A DNA stretch of 64,000 bases from Whalleya microplaca. Taxonomy: Eukaryota > Ascomycota > Sordariomycetes > Xylariales > Xylariaceae. The stretch covers positions 372,001 through 436,000 of the forward strand of contig MU385713.1 in NCBI GenBank assembly GCA_022497155.1, read 5' to 3'. This document shows positions 10,075 to 22,196 of the stretch, piece by piece. The translations under genes were made by a program, and so were the position numbers. Under the pieces are notes generated by a model. It did not search any database. It worked only from the letters and a program-made list of their open reading frames with translations, and was not told the origin of the DNA. Every line of letters starts with the position of its first letter. Position 1 is the first letter of the stretch.

Positions 10075-13000
10075 TTCAATATTTCAACCGATTAGATGGA
10101 AATTAGCAGTGACCCAGAGAATGGCACTCGCAACACCATCAGAAGTACTGAGGTTGAAGTACTAGATATAATTATAAATAAAGCGGAATGGGTGAATAAG
10201 ACGATGGAACAATGAGTTCATCCGTTCAAGCATCGTGTACCGTGGCAGTCATAACTCTTGGAGAATGTTTGAAATAGCATCGTGAGATTCTAGAATTATA
10301 CATGTCAACCAGCCAGGACAAAAGCTTTGCGTCCAATGTTGGGGCTGTGTTTACGGGACTGCCACGTCGACCTGAAATATATATTATGAGCCACTCCTAG
10401 GTTCGTAATCAATGCAGCAGCTATATAAAACTTGGGCAACAGATGAATCATTGTGGCGTGCCTATTGATCATGATCATGGAGGAATTTTACTCTTGGAGA
10501 GGTAGTAGTTATATTATGAGGAATAGACTGGTCGGAGTGACACGGCTGTTCTGCTTCATACTGGAGAGCAAATCAGCATGGTCCCAGATAACAACTTTGG
10601 ACACTTAAGGACGCATGTAGTGGTTTCTATGGTGATCATCACATAAAGAAGTGCATTGGCTACGAATTCCGATAAGCTACGGCGGCCAAACTCAAACAAA
10701 ATTACTTACTCAAGTCACTCATCATGGTCACCTTGATCAACAGTTGCCTCGGGCAAGTGGAAACAGCAGCGGTGATACACTGGACTATGATATACTTGTG
10801 GCGACATGCTCAAGAGCGGATAATGACCCTAGATAGCGCTGTAGCTCTCCCTAGAACTCTACGGCGAGATATTGGTTCACAATACGATGTTCCTAAGCCG
10901 GATATCAAATTACCTGACACTAGTTTTCAGAACGAGCATGGTATTTAGTTATCAAAAACAATCAGACCCTCTACGTAAACGACAAGGAACAACAATGTCT
11001 AACAAGTGCCTAGGGGGCTGCATATTGAGGAGAGCTCCCCAGACCCCCACGGCTTTCTGACACCCTTGTAACTGTAGCAAGAGATGTGATTTCCGGCATC
11101 TGATCCATGCGAAATAATGTACATAAATACGTTACAACCAGCTGGAAGCGCCGCTCGGCGAATCTCGGAGGTATTCCAAATGGCTGCCATATTAGGTTCT
11201 CCTTTTCTATAGGCGGGATTAGGGGACCCCAAAGATAATAGGAACCTAAGGTTGGGAAACTGCAGCTGAATCACCACAGTGAAATGACTATCATACGTCG
11301 TTCTGTGGGATGGGTTGTACCTACTTCCTATCTACGAAATCGTTGGAGATGTAGCTTCGAGATGCATTGAATTATGAGGTGAGTATGTGACCTCTTAGGC
11401 CTACCTACTGTATTATATAGCGGTTTGGTTGGCAGAGCACACAGTGCGGAAAATGTGCGGCACCCTAGCCAATAGTAATCTAAACCTAGTCCCGACAGTT
11501 TGGTTCCAACCAAGCATTGAACCTGACTGCAGCACTGGGTGACCAAGTGTGCATACTTAGTATGAACACTATTACTATGTAAGGGGAGACAGGTTTTCGG
11601 GATGAATCTTGGTAGTTTTATATTTTCTATGCCGTTGAGAAAAGAATCAGTTTGGTTTATCGCTGGGCAGCAGGTTTTACGACAGCATAGGTAAAAATTG
11701 AAGAACGACAAACATCCACTGGATCAAGCGCTGAAGACAATGTAGCAAGTCTCAAAATTAACATCTTTTCCAATAGCTCGTAGAAAAACTGGAATTTTCG
11801 TTAAACAGTTAGCATCTTGTTGCACCGAGACCTTGCTGTGAGCGTTAGTGGTAGTTATAGTATATGTGACTACTTGACCAATGAAGGGGATTGTATAGAC
11901 CAATGTAAATCTGGTCGTAGATTATTGAAAGTAATAAGTCTATGATAAGAGTAGTAATATATAGCACTACATAGCCAGTCAGCTGACTAATTGCAACAAT
12001 AGGGGTAGTTGTTACTTACCACTGCTAGTATGGAGCTTGAATAAATAGTTGTTCCGAGCGCTTTGTATATAAATAGGATCTTCTCACACAGTAGGAGCTC
12101 ACTTAGAAAGGGACAGCGCTCAATTTACTGGTTGCGATCAAGGCAGCGTTCAAATGACAACTATACTGTCTTGGGACAGGGTGTCGGGGTAAAGGAGGTG
12201 CCGCTTCATGGCTTAACTGATCAGAGGTATTCAAGTCAACGAAACAAAAGAATCACTTATAACGGCGATTGATCGAAAGGAGAGATGTGTCTATTATCGG
12301 CGGCGAGGCCGTCTGAGCTGTGTATGTGCTATCTGAGAGTAAAAGAAAAAGACAAGCGATATATATGTGCCACGGCACACTAGCCCCATAACAATACACA
12401 CAAAAACTGTGATACTAGCATTTAACCACAAACGAGCGAAAGAGAGAGAGAGAGAGAGGCGGGGGAACGTTGTCATAGTAAAAACAAACGGACTTGTTAC
12501 ATACGCTGCTAACAGTTTACGCTCCCCGTGCCAAACGTCCAAACTTGTTGAATTAAATGTCATAAACACTGTTATGAGCCGAAAATAACCTAATATTAGT
12601 AGCACAGGTTGAGGCTGACATTTGTCTCGGGCTTGAATGGATATTCATTTTCTTACGGACGTCCTGAGGAAGAACAACATGTTTCAACACGTTTTGATCG
12701 TACCTAACAATAATGACAAATGCTGAGTTTCAGACGCAGTCAATTTCTCGCGGCCAGTTACTTTCTGTCTCCATCAAAGTTGGAGTGCTTGAGGAACTAT
12801 GGACTGACTTCGTTAAGGGGGAGAAGACGTATGTATCTTTCCTACGGGGTTCAAAACTTTGTCTTAGCACGCAGTATATATGTATATAATGTTAATTATC
12901 GGTTCTTTTCTATGTCAAGGGAGAGGTTATTTTAGAAGCAATTGTGACTCCTTAGTTATTAACAAATTGCTACAGTCATGGGATAAACCTGTAGTTATGG

Positions 13001-13461
13001 CTTTGTGGATTCGGAAATATTGTAGGACATGTCAAATAACGTATGTTAGTCTTTATTACGTAAACTAGCGGGGGACTTAAATCTGTTTCTGCATGTAATA
13101 TACTTCACATTACTCCTCTAACGCAGATTCTGGGGACAGTCTCCAAGCTAGTTAGCATACTTTGACTAGATAAGTATTCTTACCAGTCAAAATTCAATCA
13201 GCCGTTGTGTTATGTCAAATGTCATGGGGTATGGTACAATGCAGGTATACATAAGGAAAATCTCATGTTTTGAACTAATGGTATCTCTTTCAAAGTTTGT
13301 ACAATAAAACCCGACAGCATATATACCCTATTCCTCATGTGCCCATCCCCCCTAAACCGAACAATGCACGCTGTGTACCCAAAATAAATAGCTCCCTTTT
13401 CCGTTTACTCTCGTAGTTTACAAGACTTGTCATATAGCCGTGTCTCTGCACCATGGTTCGC
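10075..13461. other. Gene-poor AT-rich stretch
   Basis: About 3.4 kb without a frame I can support. Short frames on both strands lack family signatures. I looked here for a second UstYa-like gene, tyrosinase, peptidase or reductase of the RiPP pathway and saw none, but small exons could escape a manual reading. It may be a decayed repeat region. Confidence 0.45.
12441..12458. repeat. (AG)9 microsatellite
   Basis: Perfect dinucleotide run in the gene-poor stretch, with no associated gene. Confidence 0.9.
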
Positions 13462-14699
13462 TTAGGCGGTGGCCGATGCAGATGCAGAAGAAGTGCTGTT
13501 GGAACTGCCAGGAGGGGAACCACCGGGGCCACTACTGCCGGAGTTGGGGTTGGAAACGCCTCCCTCCTTATAAAAGAAAGCAGCGGGGGTGATGTCCTGA
13601 GACGAGGTCGCGTTGATACCGAAAGCGATCCAGGCGAACAGGCCGTCAGTGACATCATCACCGAGATAGGTATACTCGTAGAACGGGTCAACACCGTCGG
13701 TAGCGGTCTCCTCGGACAGGATACTGTCGTCGGCATTCGTAGTGAGCTCCTGTGTGTTGGTGTTGTAGGGCTCCGTCAGCTCGACAGCGGTGATCAGGTC
13801 TTGGTCGAAGAAGGCCTGGCCGACGTGGCTGGCGCTGACGTTGTTGCCCAGAGTGGAGTTGGCGAGGAGAGTGGCGTTCTGGTGGATCATGATGTGGATA
13901 TGAGTGGCGCGGCTAGTGTAATGACCGGGGAATATGGATTCGAACTGAGCGACGCCGTCGGAGTCGGTCTTCTGGATGCCGCGGAGCCAGGTGTTGTTGA
14001 TGTTGCTGTCGTCCGAATTGTCTCCGTTGCCGCTTGCGACAATACCACCATAGACGCCGGTGGCGTTGCAGTGCCACATCTCAACGTAGACATCGGTGAC
14101 AGGCTCGCAGGTGTTGATATCTATAACCTGGTAATCGAGAATGGTATCGACACCTTCCTGGTCCTCGATGACATTTTCTCGGACATACTCGCCGCCAACA
14201 TCTAAATGTTACGCATTAGCAATCGTGATGATGTCCATGCAAATGGAAGCACTGACAATAAGGTCCCTGTGTCACTTCGGGAGTTAGGAGGCAGGAGTTG
14301 TAGCCAGTAAAGAGAGTGGTAGCATCAGTGTTTGGGGTGTAGCCCAGGTCACTGGAATTGTGGTTGGTAGCTAAGACGGAATCAAGATCACGTTTCTTGT
14401 TTAAGCCTCCTGTAACTCATTTAGTACTTCTGACGAGAATGCCTGTGTCGAACCTAGGGACTTTAGAACGTACTCTTAGCTCGTGCTTTTTCAAGCAAGG
14501 CAGCTCGACGTTGAACGTTGCGCTTCTCAACACCACGAGCCTTTAGCTTGGGTGCGCAGTGGTCGAGGTTGGTGCGTTTGACAGAGGAAAGATAATCACG
14601 GCGTTCCTTGATTTCCTGGCTGATATCGTGGCCAGGATGGGCGACAACTGAACCAGCCAGGAAGGCCAAGCCAGAGACGACAGAGGTGGCAAAGCGCAT
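13462..14699 (-). CDS. Secreted intradiol (aromatic ring) dioxygenase-like protein
   Basis: Extracellular protein of about 372 residues related to protocatechuate/catechol 3,4-dioxygenases. Exons 14699-14474, 14409-14257 and 14201-13462, phase-consistent. It starts with a signal peptide (core VVSGLAFLAGSVVA, then HPGHD), has a propeptide-like basic region, then LTPEVTQGPYYVGGEYVREN, the canonical entry to the dioxygenase fold. The iron site is visible in PGHYTSRATHIHIMIH: a Tyr ligand followed by the HIH pair. The C-terminus is a Gly/Ser/Thr-rich tail that may be glycosylated. Secreted members are found in plant-associated and wood-decaying fungi and are thought to act on phenolics from lignin or plant defence. 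Neighbours give no pathway clue. Confidence 0.9.
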
Positions 14700-17119
14700 A
14701 TTTGCTGTTCAGGTGTAGTGAAGCGAAGTATATGTTTCTGAGAACGACAGGAGTAGAACCGACACAGTTCTATAAGTTAAAGAAAGAATGCACGCTGTTG
14801 ATGCTGGTGCTTAAAGAATAGGAAATGCTCGACATGATGGCACTTATATACTATTGCCTCTCATTTCAATACTCATACTATATCGACTCTATGATGCTAC
14901 CTCTACTCTCCGCAGTTGACAGCGGGTGGGTCAATATTCATCATCGTGAGCTCTTGGCGGTCGAGGGTTACGTGTGCAATAGATGTGATGTTACTGGTCA
15001 TCTCCTAGCGCAGGGGTGTATCACCAGTCCATTAATACCGTCAACGACGACGACAGCAACGTCAAAGCCCACAATGTGCCCGAAAAGGGATTGTCCGTGA
15101 AGAACCCGGCATTCATAGCCCCAGAACCCCGGAGCGAACAGCTGAGCTAACGAATCCCCCATCCGCTTTGCAGCAACTACCGCTGGGCCTCAGCCAATGG
15201 CAGATTTCGCATAAGTCAGTCGTAGAGACCAAGCCATCTGCTATCCCAAGTGCACGAACAGCTTGGCAGAAGAAGTGCGTAAGCGAAAATTCGCCCTCTC
15301 TCTCGACTCCACTTACTCGCCCCTGCATTACGCAGTACGTGATTTAATAGAAACAAAACAACAGCATGTGCAAGGCTACTACAGATATGCTATGTAGAGA
15401 TAGGGATGTGGGTTATCTGTCTCCCTGACGCGGAATGTGGGGGTTGAAAACACGCGTACCCCTTGACCAACCACATTCTTTGTATTCGAGTTTCCATTGA
15501 CGGTCATTCGTGACTGGTTCTCAATCCCGTTCCTACCTATGATGCAGTACATATGTGTAGGGCAAAATGATTCCACAATTTCAATTCAGCTGGAAGATAT
15601 TCTAGAAAAAATTGTTTCGGCGGCCTCGTGGAGTGCGCTATAAATATTTGAGGCTGTTCTAAGGGGCGGGCTAAACCCTTCATATACTAGCTTTGTTTTG
15701 TTTATCCTAGGTAAATGGGTTATAGTCTTTGATATATCCCAATTTGGATCGGGGGAAATCTTTTTTGCTGTCTCGCATAATAAATAAAGAGATCTACCTG
15801 CCTTAGGTATACAGGCGCAGAACTTGTTATGCCGAAGCAATCATCTCAGCCGCAATGTCGCTTCTACTAGCGTTAGCTGGTTACGCCTCCTCACGACTAC
15901 GGAATACCGAGAGGCTGAGAGGGCGCTATGCTTCAGTTAAGTGGAGAAGGTCCCTTAAATAATGGGGCTTTTCTAACTAAGTACTCCGTACTCAAACCTT
16001 GGTACAGATTCCACATAAAGATATGTAGCTTACGTCCTGTAGATAATCTCGATAACCCCTAGGTACCGTCATACCTAATCTCAACGCCAATCTCCTACAA
16101 AACTGAAGCTACCCACAACTTGTCACACACCTCGGCGCAGTAAAAACATAATCGTCAGCTTCATCGATCTTGTCAGACTCGCTATCATCTTCGCTCACCA
16201 TCCTAATAGTCCCAGCCCTACGCTTAGCTACTACCCACACTCTACCTCAATTATTCACAAGCCAATCGAACACTTCAAATATCACTTCACGCTGGCGTTC
16301 TACTTGAGAGATCGGCAGCTGTAGAGACAGACGTAGCGTAGTGAAGTCAATGAACATAACCGATTAGCTATACCTATAGAACTACCTTGGTTTATTCACA
16401 AACCATTGCTATCTAAATGGATGTATCCACTAGTATGACGAGTTGCTAGGGGCCTTTGCTAATTAAAGCACAATACCATCTTAGTATGAGGAGGTGAATA
16501 GCCGACGCTAGTAGCTCTACTGCTGTTGGAGATATCCTGCTCCTAGGTGCCCATAAGGGCATAAGGTCGCGCTATACAAATTCCCAGAGCTCAACGGTGT
16601 CTACGATCCCTTAAAGGCATTGCCAATCCAGTGAGGCATTGATTTGAGGAGGTGTTATCATCGAATATTGCCCCGTCTTCCTACTAGCCATCCAAAAGGC
16701 TTAGCTTTCGCTATGCCTAGTGACGCTACAAGCGGAAGAAACGTACTACAATAAATCCACACAAGAGATCAGGAGCAGTATTCTGTAAGAGATTGTGAGA
16801 CTTGTAGACTTGTGTGTGCAAGGGAGCTTGATTCATTGACTATCAATGAGTCCCGGAGGGACTCATATGCTATAGCTATGGAGGATTCACGACTCGTTGA
16901 TCTCGTTGGTCATTCTTCCCTGCAATCTCCTTTTTCCGAAAAACAACGCAAAAACAATCCCCACGTCCATCGTCCCCGTTGTGGCAGCATCGAGTGATGC
17001 TTTGTGACAGCATCGGTATGTGTATGTGACAGCATCTTTGTGAAATGCTGAATCGAACTCAAATTGTGTAAAAGAAAACCATGTAGGCGAACCCCTCTTT
17101 AAGATTACCTGGTGCGGAA
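14700..17119. other. Intergenic, repeat remnants, no supported gene
   Basis: Contains the promoter of the dioxygenase gene and about 2 kb of AT-rich DNA with short frames (for example 15586-15840, minus, 84 codons) that I cannot assign. Near 16985-17045 there are three spaced copies of a TGwCAGCATC motif. Confidence 0.45.
16846..16866. repeat. Small perfect hairpin
   Basis: ATGAGTCCC-GGA-GGGACTCAT: 9 bp arms with a 3 nt loop. No transcript context is visible, so a terminator or RNA role is not claimed. Confidence 0.6.
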
Positions 17120-18145
17120 TCAGGCCACCGGAATCTCCTGGGCCACACCACCGGACGGGGGAGGATCTTGATAATCGTCGGGACCATGGTCATCGCCGGG
17201 AATGTCGCCGCCCATATCGTCAGCTTCGGGGTTATCAGCTTCGCTGTCGGAGCTAGAACCGTCGACCCATGCCTCTACGACGTCGCCAGCTTCTAGGGCC
17301 TTCTCTTTGTGCAGCTTCCGCGCGTGGCGGAACATCCGTTGCTGTGCTATACCATATAGTCAGTATTTTTCTATATATATCTCCCCAGCTAGTCATCTAA
17401 TATTCTTAGGTAGATTCAAAGAATACCAAGCTTTCAAATATATATTATATAAGAGTTTCGCTCTTCAAGCAGAAGGGAAGGGAAGGGAAGGGTTATATGT
17501 GTCACTATATGCTACTTACTAGAGTACCCATGGTTGTGCTCACAGTCACCAACCCATCCGCACTCGATTTTTCCGTTCTCGTCCACGGTCAGAGGCAGCA
17601 GGTGGTTGTCTAAATGCATAATTATAGCTTCCTCTGTATCGAAGACGTCGCCGCAGATACCATCATGGAGCTGAAAGTGGCAGCGTTTGCCGATATGAAC
17701 GTCGTCATCATGCTGCTTTCGAGTCTCACGTGTCTTGTACATCTTCCCGCAGAAGCGGCAGAATTGGCTCCGATCCTCTGGATGCACTGGAATAGGATGT
17801 GTTAGAATATACTATTCTGGTCTGGGGAAGAAAAACCAGAATACAACTTTGGGTTGACCTACGGCGGTTCCATGAAGCATCAAAGGCACGCTGATACATG
17901 GTTACGTACTCTCGGGGGAGAGGACCATTGCGGATCGTGGCAACAGGGTGAGGGTGCGGTCGCGGTCGCTGATGGTCGGGAGATGTTGCCGCTGCAACAG
18001 GCTGCACACCTGTACCAGGTTGCTCACCTGAACCAGGCTGGGCATCTGGAGCAGGCCGCGGACCCGGAGCCGGCACAGTTGGGACAGCCGGGACCAGCGG
18101 GACCAGAGGGTATTGACCGTCATCAATGTGTTCACGATCCATCAT
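17120..18145 (-). CDS. Small C2H2-type zinc-finger protein
   Basis: Protein of about 258 residues. Exons 18145-17863, 17786-17520 and 17346-17120 (phase-consistent); two adjacent ATGs open the frame. N-terminal half is Pro/Val/Gly-rich and disordered. The middle has a C2H2 finger, FCRFCGKMYK...HDDDVH (C-x2-C ... H-x4-H), then two looser Cys/His groups: CHFQLHDGICGDVF...MHLDNH and CGWVGDCEHNH...RHARKLH, the last split by intron 2. The C-terminus is acidic (Asp/Glu/Gly/Pro-rich). DNA or RNA binding is plausible from the fingers; no target can be given. A (AAGGG)n tract lies in intron 2 and a purine-rich minisatellite just upstream. Confidence 0.7.
17473..17493. repeat. (AAGGG)n tract in intron 2 of the zinc-finger gene
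   Basis: Four near-perfect pentamer units on the plus strand, within the intron of the minus-strand gene. Confidence 0.8.
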
Positions 18146-18180
18146 GTAACAAATGCTCAATAGCTTGGTCTTGATTATAG

Positions 18181-18262
18181 GTGATGGGGGGCGATGAGAG
18201 TTGGAGAAGATACGAAGGTGGGAGAGAAGATGGGAGAGAAGATGGGAGTGGGAGTAGTAAAG
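18181..18262. repeat. Purine-rich minisatellite upstream of the zinc-finger gene
   Basis: G/A-rich tract with repeated GGGAGAGAAGAT units, beginning about 40 bp upstream of the start codon, probably in the 5' UTR or core promoter (pyrimidine-rich on the transcribed strand, as common in fungal leaders). Confidence 0.6.
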
Positions 18263-19347
18263 AGGGTTGTAGGTAGGTAGTGTTTTGGGATGGGATGGGG
18301 AGGTAGATGATGTAGGTTTGGGAAGATGTACGAAGATGCGGATGGGCAATATGGGAAGGCAGATGGTGTGTGACGGTGGAGCTGTTAGGAGCTGGAAGTG
18401 CAAATATTAAATGGGGAGGGTGGCAGGTTTTTATACTTGGAAAGAATGAAAATTTTGTGGCTGCAGAGCAGGTGCTCTTCCTATGTACATTCCATATTCA
18501 CTAGCTACTGTTTGTCTATAATCGACGAAAGGGGGCATAGTTGTGGTCCCTCAGTTCGTCGACTACGGAACACTTGGTGATTGGTCCCTCTCCCAACTCT
18601 GCACCTGCTTGTGATTCTTCCTTGACTTAGCCAAGGTCTATCCTAGATTTAATAACTGCAAAAGCTTTATTATAATTCTTATAATTCCCTCCCATGGCTA
18701 TAAATGCTGGAGAAGCCCTGCTGGCTGGCATATCCCAAAACCTGATGGGCCGGATGGACTGTCGAGGATTTCACGTGGCAGGACTTCTACCATATAACAG
18801 CAGCCTTGTCTATATCGATTATTCTGCAAATTAAACAGTCCTAGGACTTAGAAGCAAGGAGTTGTATGCAGCCCTCTTGTTAAAGGTAACGGGCTCGAAA
18901 GGAACAAGGTCATTGTATTTATAGGCCGGACATAGCCCGTTACCACTCTGAACAAATCACAATACATACAACTGTCAGAAGGGTTTCGTGGCTGTGGAAT
19001 AGAAATTCTTCTAGAGCTATATGTGTAATATTAGGATAATAGGGAATATGACGCCTAATAGGTATAGTATTCCACCTATTCCTACGGCCGCACATGTTGG
19101 CGAATCGGCACAAAATCTAAAGTTATATGCAATGTTATATGGCAACTAGGGTCCCTTGTAGCAGAATAGCAGGTACCTATTGGGGAAATATATTCAGACG
19201 AAGTTTGTCTACTAGTGCCAGTGAGGTCATCCGGTTTTTTTCATCCATCGAATTGGCAATAACGTGGCAAGTGATAAGGGATTACTTTGACCGCGACTGT
19301 TAGGTTATAATATGCTAGAAAGTCTAGGTCTCTAGTCCTAATCCATA

Positions 19348-20009
19348 TCAATCTACAGCGATACTAATAACTCTGAACATTCTGGCATGGTAGCTTAGCC
19401 TCCAACGCACTTTGGTCGATTGGTGATCACGCCATATTCCGTCCCAGATCTGCTGTGGCAACCACTCGGAAAATCCTACCATCAAGCTGCTTAGCACGAA
19501 TTTGTATAGCACGGAGCCATATGTACCAGCAGTGGAAATCGAATGGAACAGCCTCCTTATTCTACCTTTACCATATCTAGCATCTAGTAGAGGTATACAA
19601 CCATGATCGAGAGTCCTTATACTTAAGCTAACTCCATAGTGCATAGACAGTTTCCTGCGATGCCCACAGAATAGTTCCAATGCCGCTTCATCACCTGCCT
19701 TAGAAGCTATGGGTTTAAGGCCACAGAAAGCAATCATAGTCAATAGAACGATTATTGATCCGACAGCCCCTGTCAACATGCGTCCAACGCTTCCATCAAT
19801 TCAATTCTACGAAATCTTGATTTGAATTCAGTGGTTACCCACCTAGGTATCCCGAAAGTCACCTCTAGATGTTTTGCTACTCGCTGCGCCTGTATCTCGT
19901 GGTATCCGGGCCGGCTCTGGTTAGGCAGACACAGAGAAGAATTATCTTCAGAAGGAGTATTAGTGGGTGCTTGCGGGCGATAGTGATCAGGGACGCTGGC
20001 ATAGCGCAT
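19348..20009 (-). pseudogene. Possible degraded coding remnants
   Basis: Two open stretches in different frames, 20009-19773 (78 codons) and 19779-19348 (143 codons, starting with a hydrophobic helix VGSIIVLLTMIAFCGL), look more protein-like than the surroundings, but I recognise neither and cannot join them with a convincing intron. They end about 60 bp from the MITE. A broken gene is one reading; chance open frames are another. Confidence 0.25.
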
Positions 20010-20057
20010 AGGATAACTGTCAGCTTACCACCGAGAGCATCACAGTAGGTGGCATAT

Positions 20058-20065
20058 ACAGGGGC
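20058..20065. repeat. Left 8 bp target site duplication of the MITE
   Basis: ACAGGGGC, repeated exactly at 20495-20502 on the other side of the element. Confidence 0.88.
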
Positions 20066-20280
20066 CAAGGTTGTAATCCACTCCACGCTAATCCACGCGT
20101 GGGCCACTTTGTGGGAGCCACTCCACTCCATTCCACTCCATCTGACCTTGCTGCTGACTAATCCACGTCCACTTGAAGCTCTCGTGGGTGGAAGTGGGTG
20201 GGTGGGTGGACTAACTATGGAGTAGAAGGCCTGTTATTAGTGATTATTAGTAAAAGTAGGGATATTGCTAACAGGTCCCT

Positions 20281-20349
20281 GTGGCTAGTATACGCCTCAC
20301 TCCTGTGGCTAGTATACGCCTCACTCCTGTAGCTAGTATACCCCTTCCC
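20281..20349. repeat. 24 bp tandem repeat inside the MITE
   Basis: Two exact copies of a unit beginning GTGGCTAGTATACGCCTCAC and ending TCCT (20281-20304, 20305-20328) and a diverged third partial copy. Confidence 0.88.
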
Positions 20350-20440
20350 TTTGTGGCTAATCCACGTCCACTTGGTGTACACCCACTCCACATACACCCT
20401 CTGTGGATCCACTCCACACAGCTAGATGGTGGGATAAGGA

Positions 20441-20477
20441 CCACCCACTCCACTAGAGACACTAGTGGAGTGGGTGG
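20441..20477. repeat. Perfect 16 bp inverted repeat in the MITE end
   Basis: CCACCCACTCCACTAG (20441-20456), 5 nt loop, then its exact reverse complement (20462-20477), next to the right terminal repeat. Confidence 0.9.
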
Positions 20478-20494
20478 AGTGGATTACAACCCTG

Positions 20495-20502
20495 ACAGGG
20501 GC
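20495..20502. repeat. Right 8 bp target site duplication of the MITE
   Basis: ACAGGGGC, identical to 20058-20065. Confidence 0.88.
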
Positions 20503-21189
20503 AGACTAACCCAAATATAATTGAAAGAAATCAACTTAATGCACTTCAGTTAATTGACATCCCGAACTATTGAAAGCACTGCGGCTGGTAAGGCAAGCTC
20601 TGCTTGGGAGTACAACAGATTGCCTAATAGTATGTGTACTTGGTTGATCTGGTATCCATGGATGACGAATCAGCTCTTCAAAAAAGGATGGGAAGCCACG
20701 GTGTTGACAACTTTGGAAGACTGCAAGACAGTATGAAGTATAATTCCGAGGTAGTCTTCCAGAAGCTACAAAAGTATGGCTACTTTGTATGGAAGGTGAT
20801 ATCATTATTGATATCATTATCGTTCCTAGCGTATGGCGGACGCTAACCAGGTCGCTACAATGTGCGGCTTACATAGATCACAGCTCGCTCGTTGGCAGAG
20901 TTTTCAGAATGCGGTATCTTACATTGGAAACACCTAGCTTGAACTAGGGCTGGCAATGCACCAAGAATATTGGCACTGTCGAGGCAGCCCCTTTGAACGA
21001 GATGTTGATACGATGTTTTGTCAATATGGGACAAAGTAATGATGAGTATAGCGACTTGATTAGTGCAAGGTGAAGCTATAGGAAGGTGGCAGGGCCCTTT
21101 ATGTATACATGTATGAGCAGCCGGTAATACGTAGGCCCGTACCCTGTAGGGCGTATCTTAACATGTTTGTGTGACGCATGTTGAGTACC
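20503..21189. other. Intergenic, no supported gene
   Basis: Short overlapping frames on both strands (20554-20846) without a recognisable family or splice structure. Confidence 0.4.
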
Positions 21190-21525
21190 TTAGTTTGCAT
21201 CTGCCTGTAGTAGGGCCACATGATTTCCATCCATTAGTTTACGTCTACTGAACACTTTCACATACGACAATCTATTTATATCAACATTCCAGGCTGCCAA
21301 AACGGCCGTATTCAAGTTTTCCAGAGCCCGTTTCATTCCTTTCAGGCAGAATTTGTCCCCATTGAGCTCATATATATCTTCGAGCTGGGATTGCTGTAAG
21401 CTGGTCCTAGTCCTAGTGTCACCGTGGGACTTGAACTGCTCGAGGAGAGCTCGACCCTTGTCTTCCGCCGCGTGGTAGGCGTCTCTGTTGGCGGATCCAC
21501 TGCCCGAGGGCTCTGTGAGGCTCAT
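21190..21525 (-). CDS. Small hypothetical protein
   Basis: Frame of 111 codons starting MSLTEPSGSG; an upstream in-frame ATG at 21582 would add 19 residues. I do not recognise it. The sequence is hydrophilic, with a probable amphipathic helical middle (AAEDKGRALLEQFKSHG, SQLEDIYELNG, KGMKRALENLNTAVLAAWNVD). It is a single exon with no signal peptide or membrane segment. The composition is protein-like, unlike the neighbouring AT-rich DNA, which is the main reason to list it. Confidence 0.45.
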   Translation of the reverse strand: MSLTEPSGSGSANRDAYHAAEDKGRALLEQFKSHGDTRTRTSLQQSQLEDIYELNGDKFCLKGMKRALENLNTAVLAAWNVDINRLSYVKVFSRRKLMDGNHVALLQADAN

Positions 21526-22196
21526 TGTTGCGAAAAGGGGGATTTGAGCGAGAAATTCGGGAGGGTAACAGGCGAACAGCAACGTCTACGGCGTATGTCA
21601 CCGGGACAAAATGCTCGACAGCTCGAGCAGCATCAGGCAATACAGTTTGCTCAGATGATATGTTCTATTACTCAACAGGCTAGCACCCGCACACGGACCG
21701 TAATAAGCCCCCTTATTTAAAGGGGGCCTTCGCCGCGCCGCCGACGCGAGGGATTTTCCTCGTCACCTCACCTTTTCCACCCCCCAAGAGGAGGTTTTTT
21801 GGCAGTGGTCGGAGATTTTTTTTATCCCACTCACCGTCCTTTGGTTGTGCCTTTAGGGCGGGAAGGATGGAAGGGAGGATCGTATTAGGGTTGTGATTTA
21901 TTTGACTTTAGTTCGAGCAGCTATTTGGAGTCCTGGTCGGATGGCCGACTGCGACAGCGCATCGCCAGGTCTCAAAAGTAGGCTCATGCTCCCCCAATGT
22001 ATGCGTTCAGAAAAATCGTGCAACACCTGTTGAATGAATAGAATTCCTGCTTTGTGCGGGCTATGACCTCTCGAGGCACCCGTGCGTCAGCACAGTCCGG
22101 TCTTCCAGTGTTGCCTGCGCTGCGGCGTCCTCGAAAACGTCGTTCCTAGTTCCAACATGATACCATTATTCCCAAGTTAGTTTATTCTCGTGGAAT

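Larger units (their letters stand above)
20066..20494. mobile_element. hAT-type MITE (non-autonomous DNA transposon)
   Basis: A 429 bp element with 21 bp terminal inverted repeats: left CAAGGTTGTAATCCACTCCA, right the complement of CAGGGTTGTAATCCACTCCA, with a single mismatch. It is flanked by perfect 8 bp direct duplications ACAGGGGC. An 8 bp duplication and CAGGG-type ends are the hallmarks of hAT transposons. There is no transposase frame. Subterminal regions are full of CCACTCCA-type motifs in both orientations, as expected for transposase binding sites, and the interior holds a 24 bp tandem repeat. It must rely on a transposase encoded elsewhere. Confidence 0.85.

Noticed and set aside
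12441..12458. (AG)n tract as a regulatory GAGA element
   Set aside because: No gene start nearby; an ordinary microsatellite is the simpler reading.
13453..14205. 250-codon plus-strand frame over the dioxygenase
   Set aside because: Antisense shadow: Val/Gly/Asp-rich and without features, while the minus strand carries the iron-site motif and signal peptide.
16846..16866. Hairpin as a terminator or riboswitch
   Set aside because: A eukaryotic nuclear context makes a hairpin terminator unlikely and no transcript is evident.
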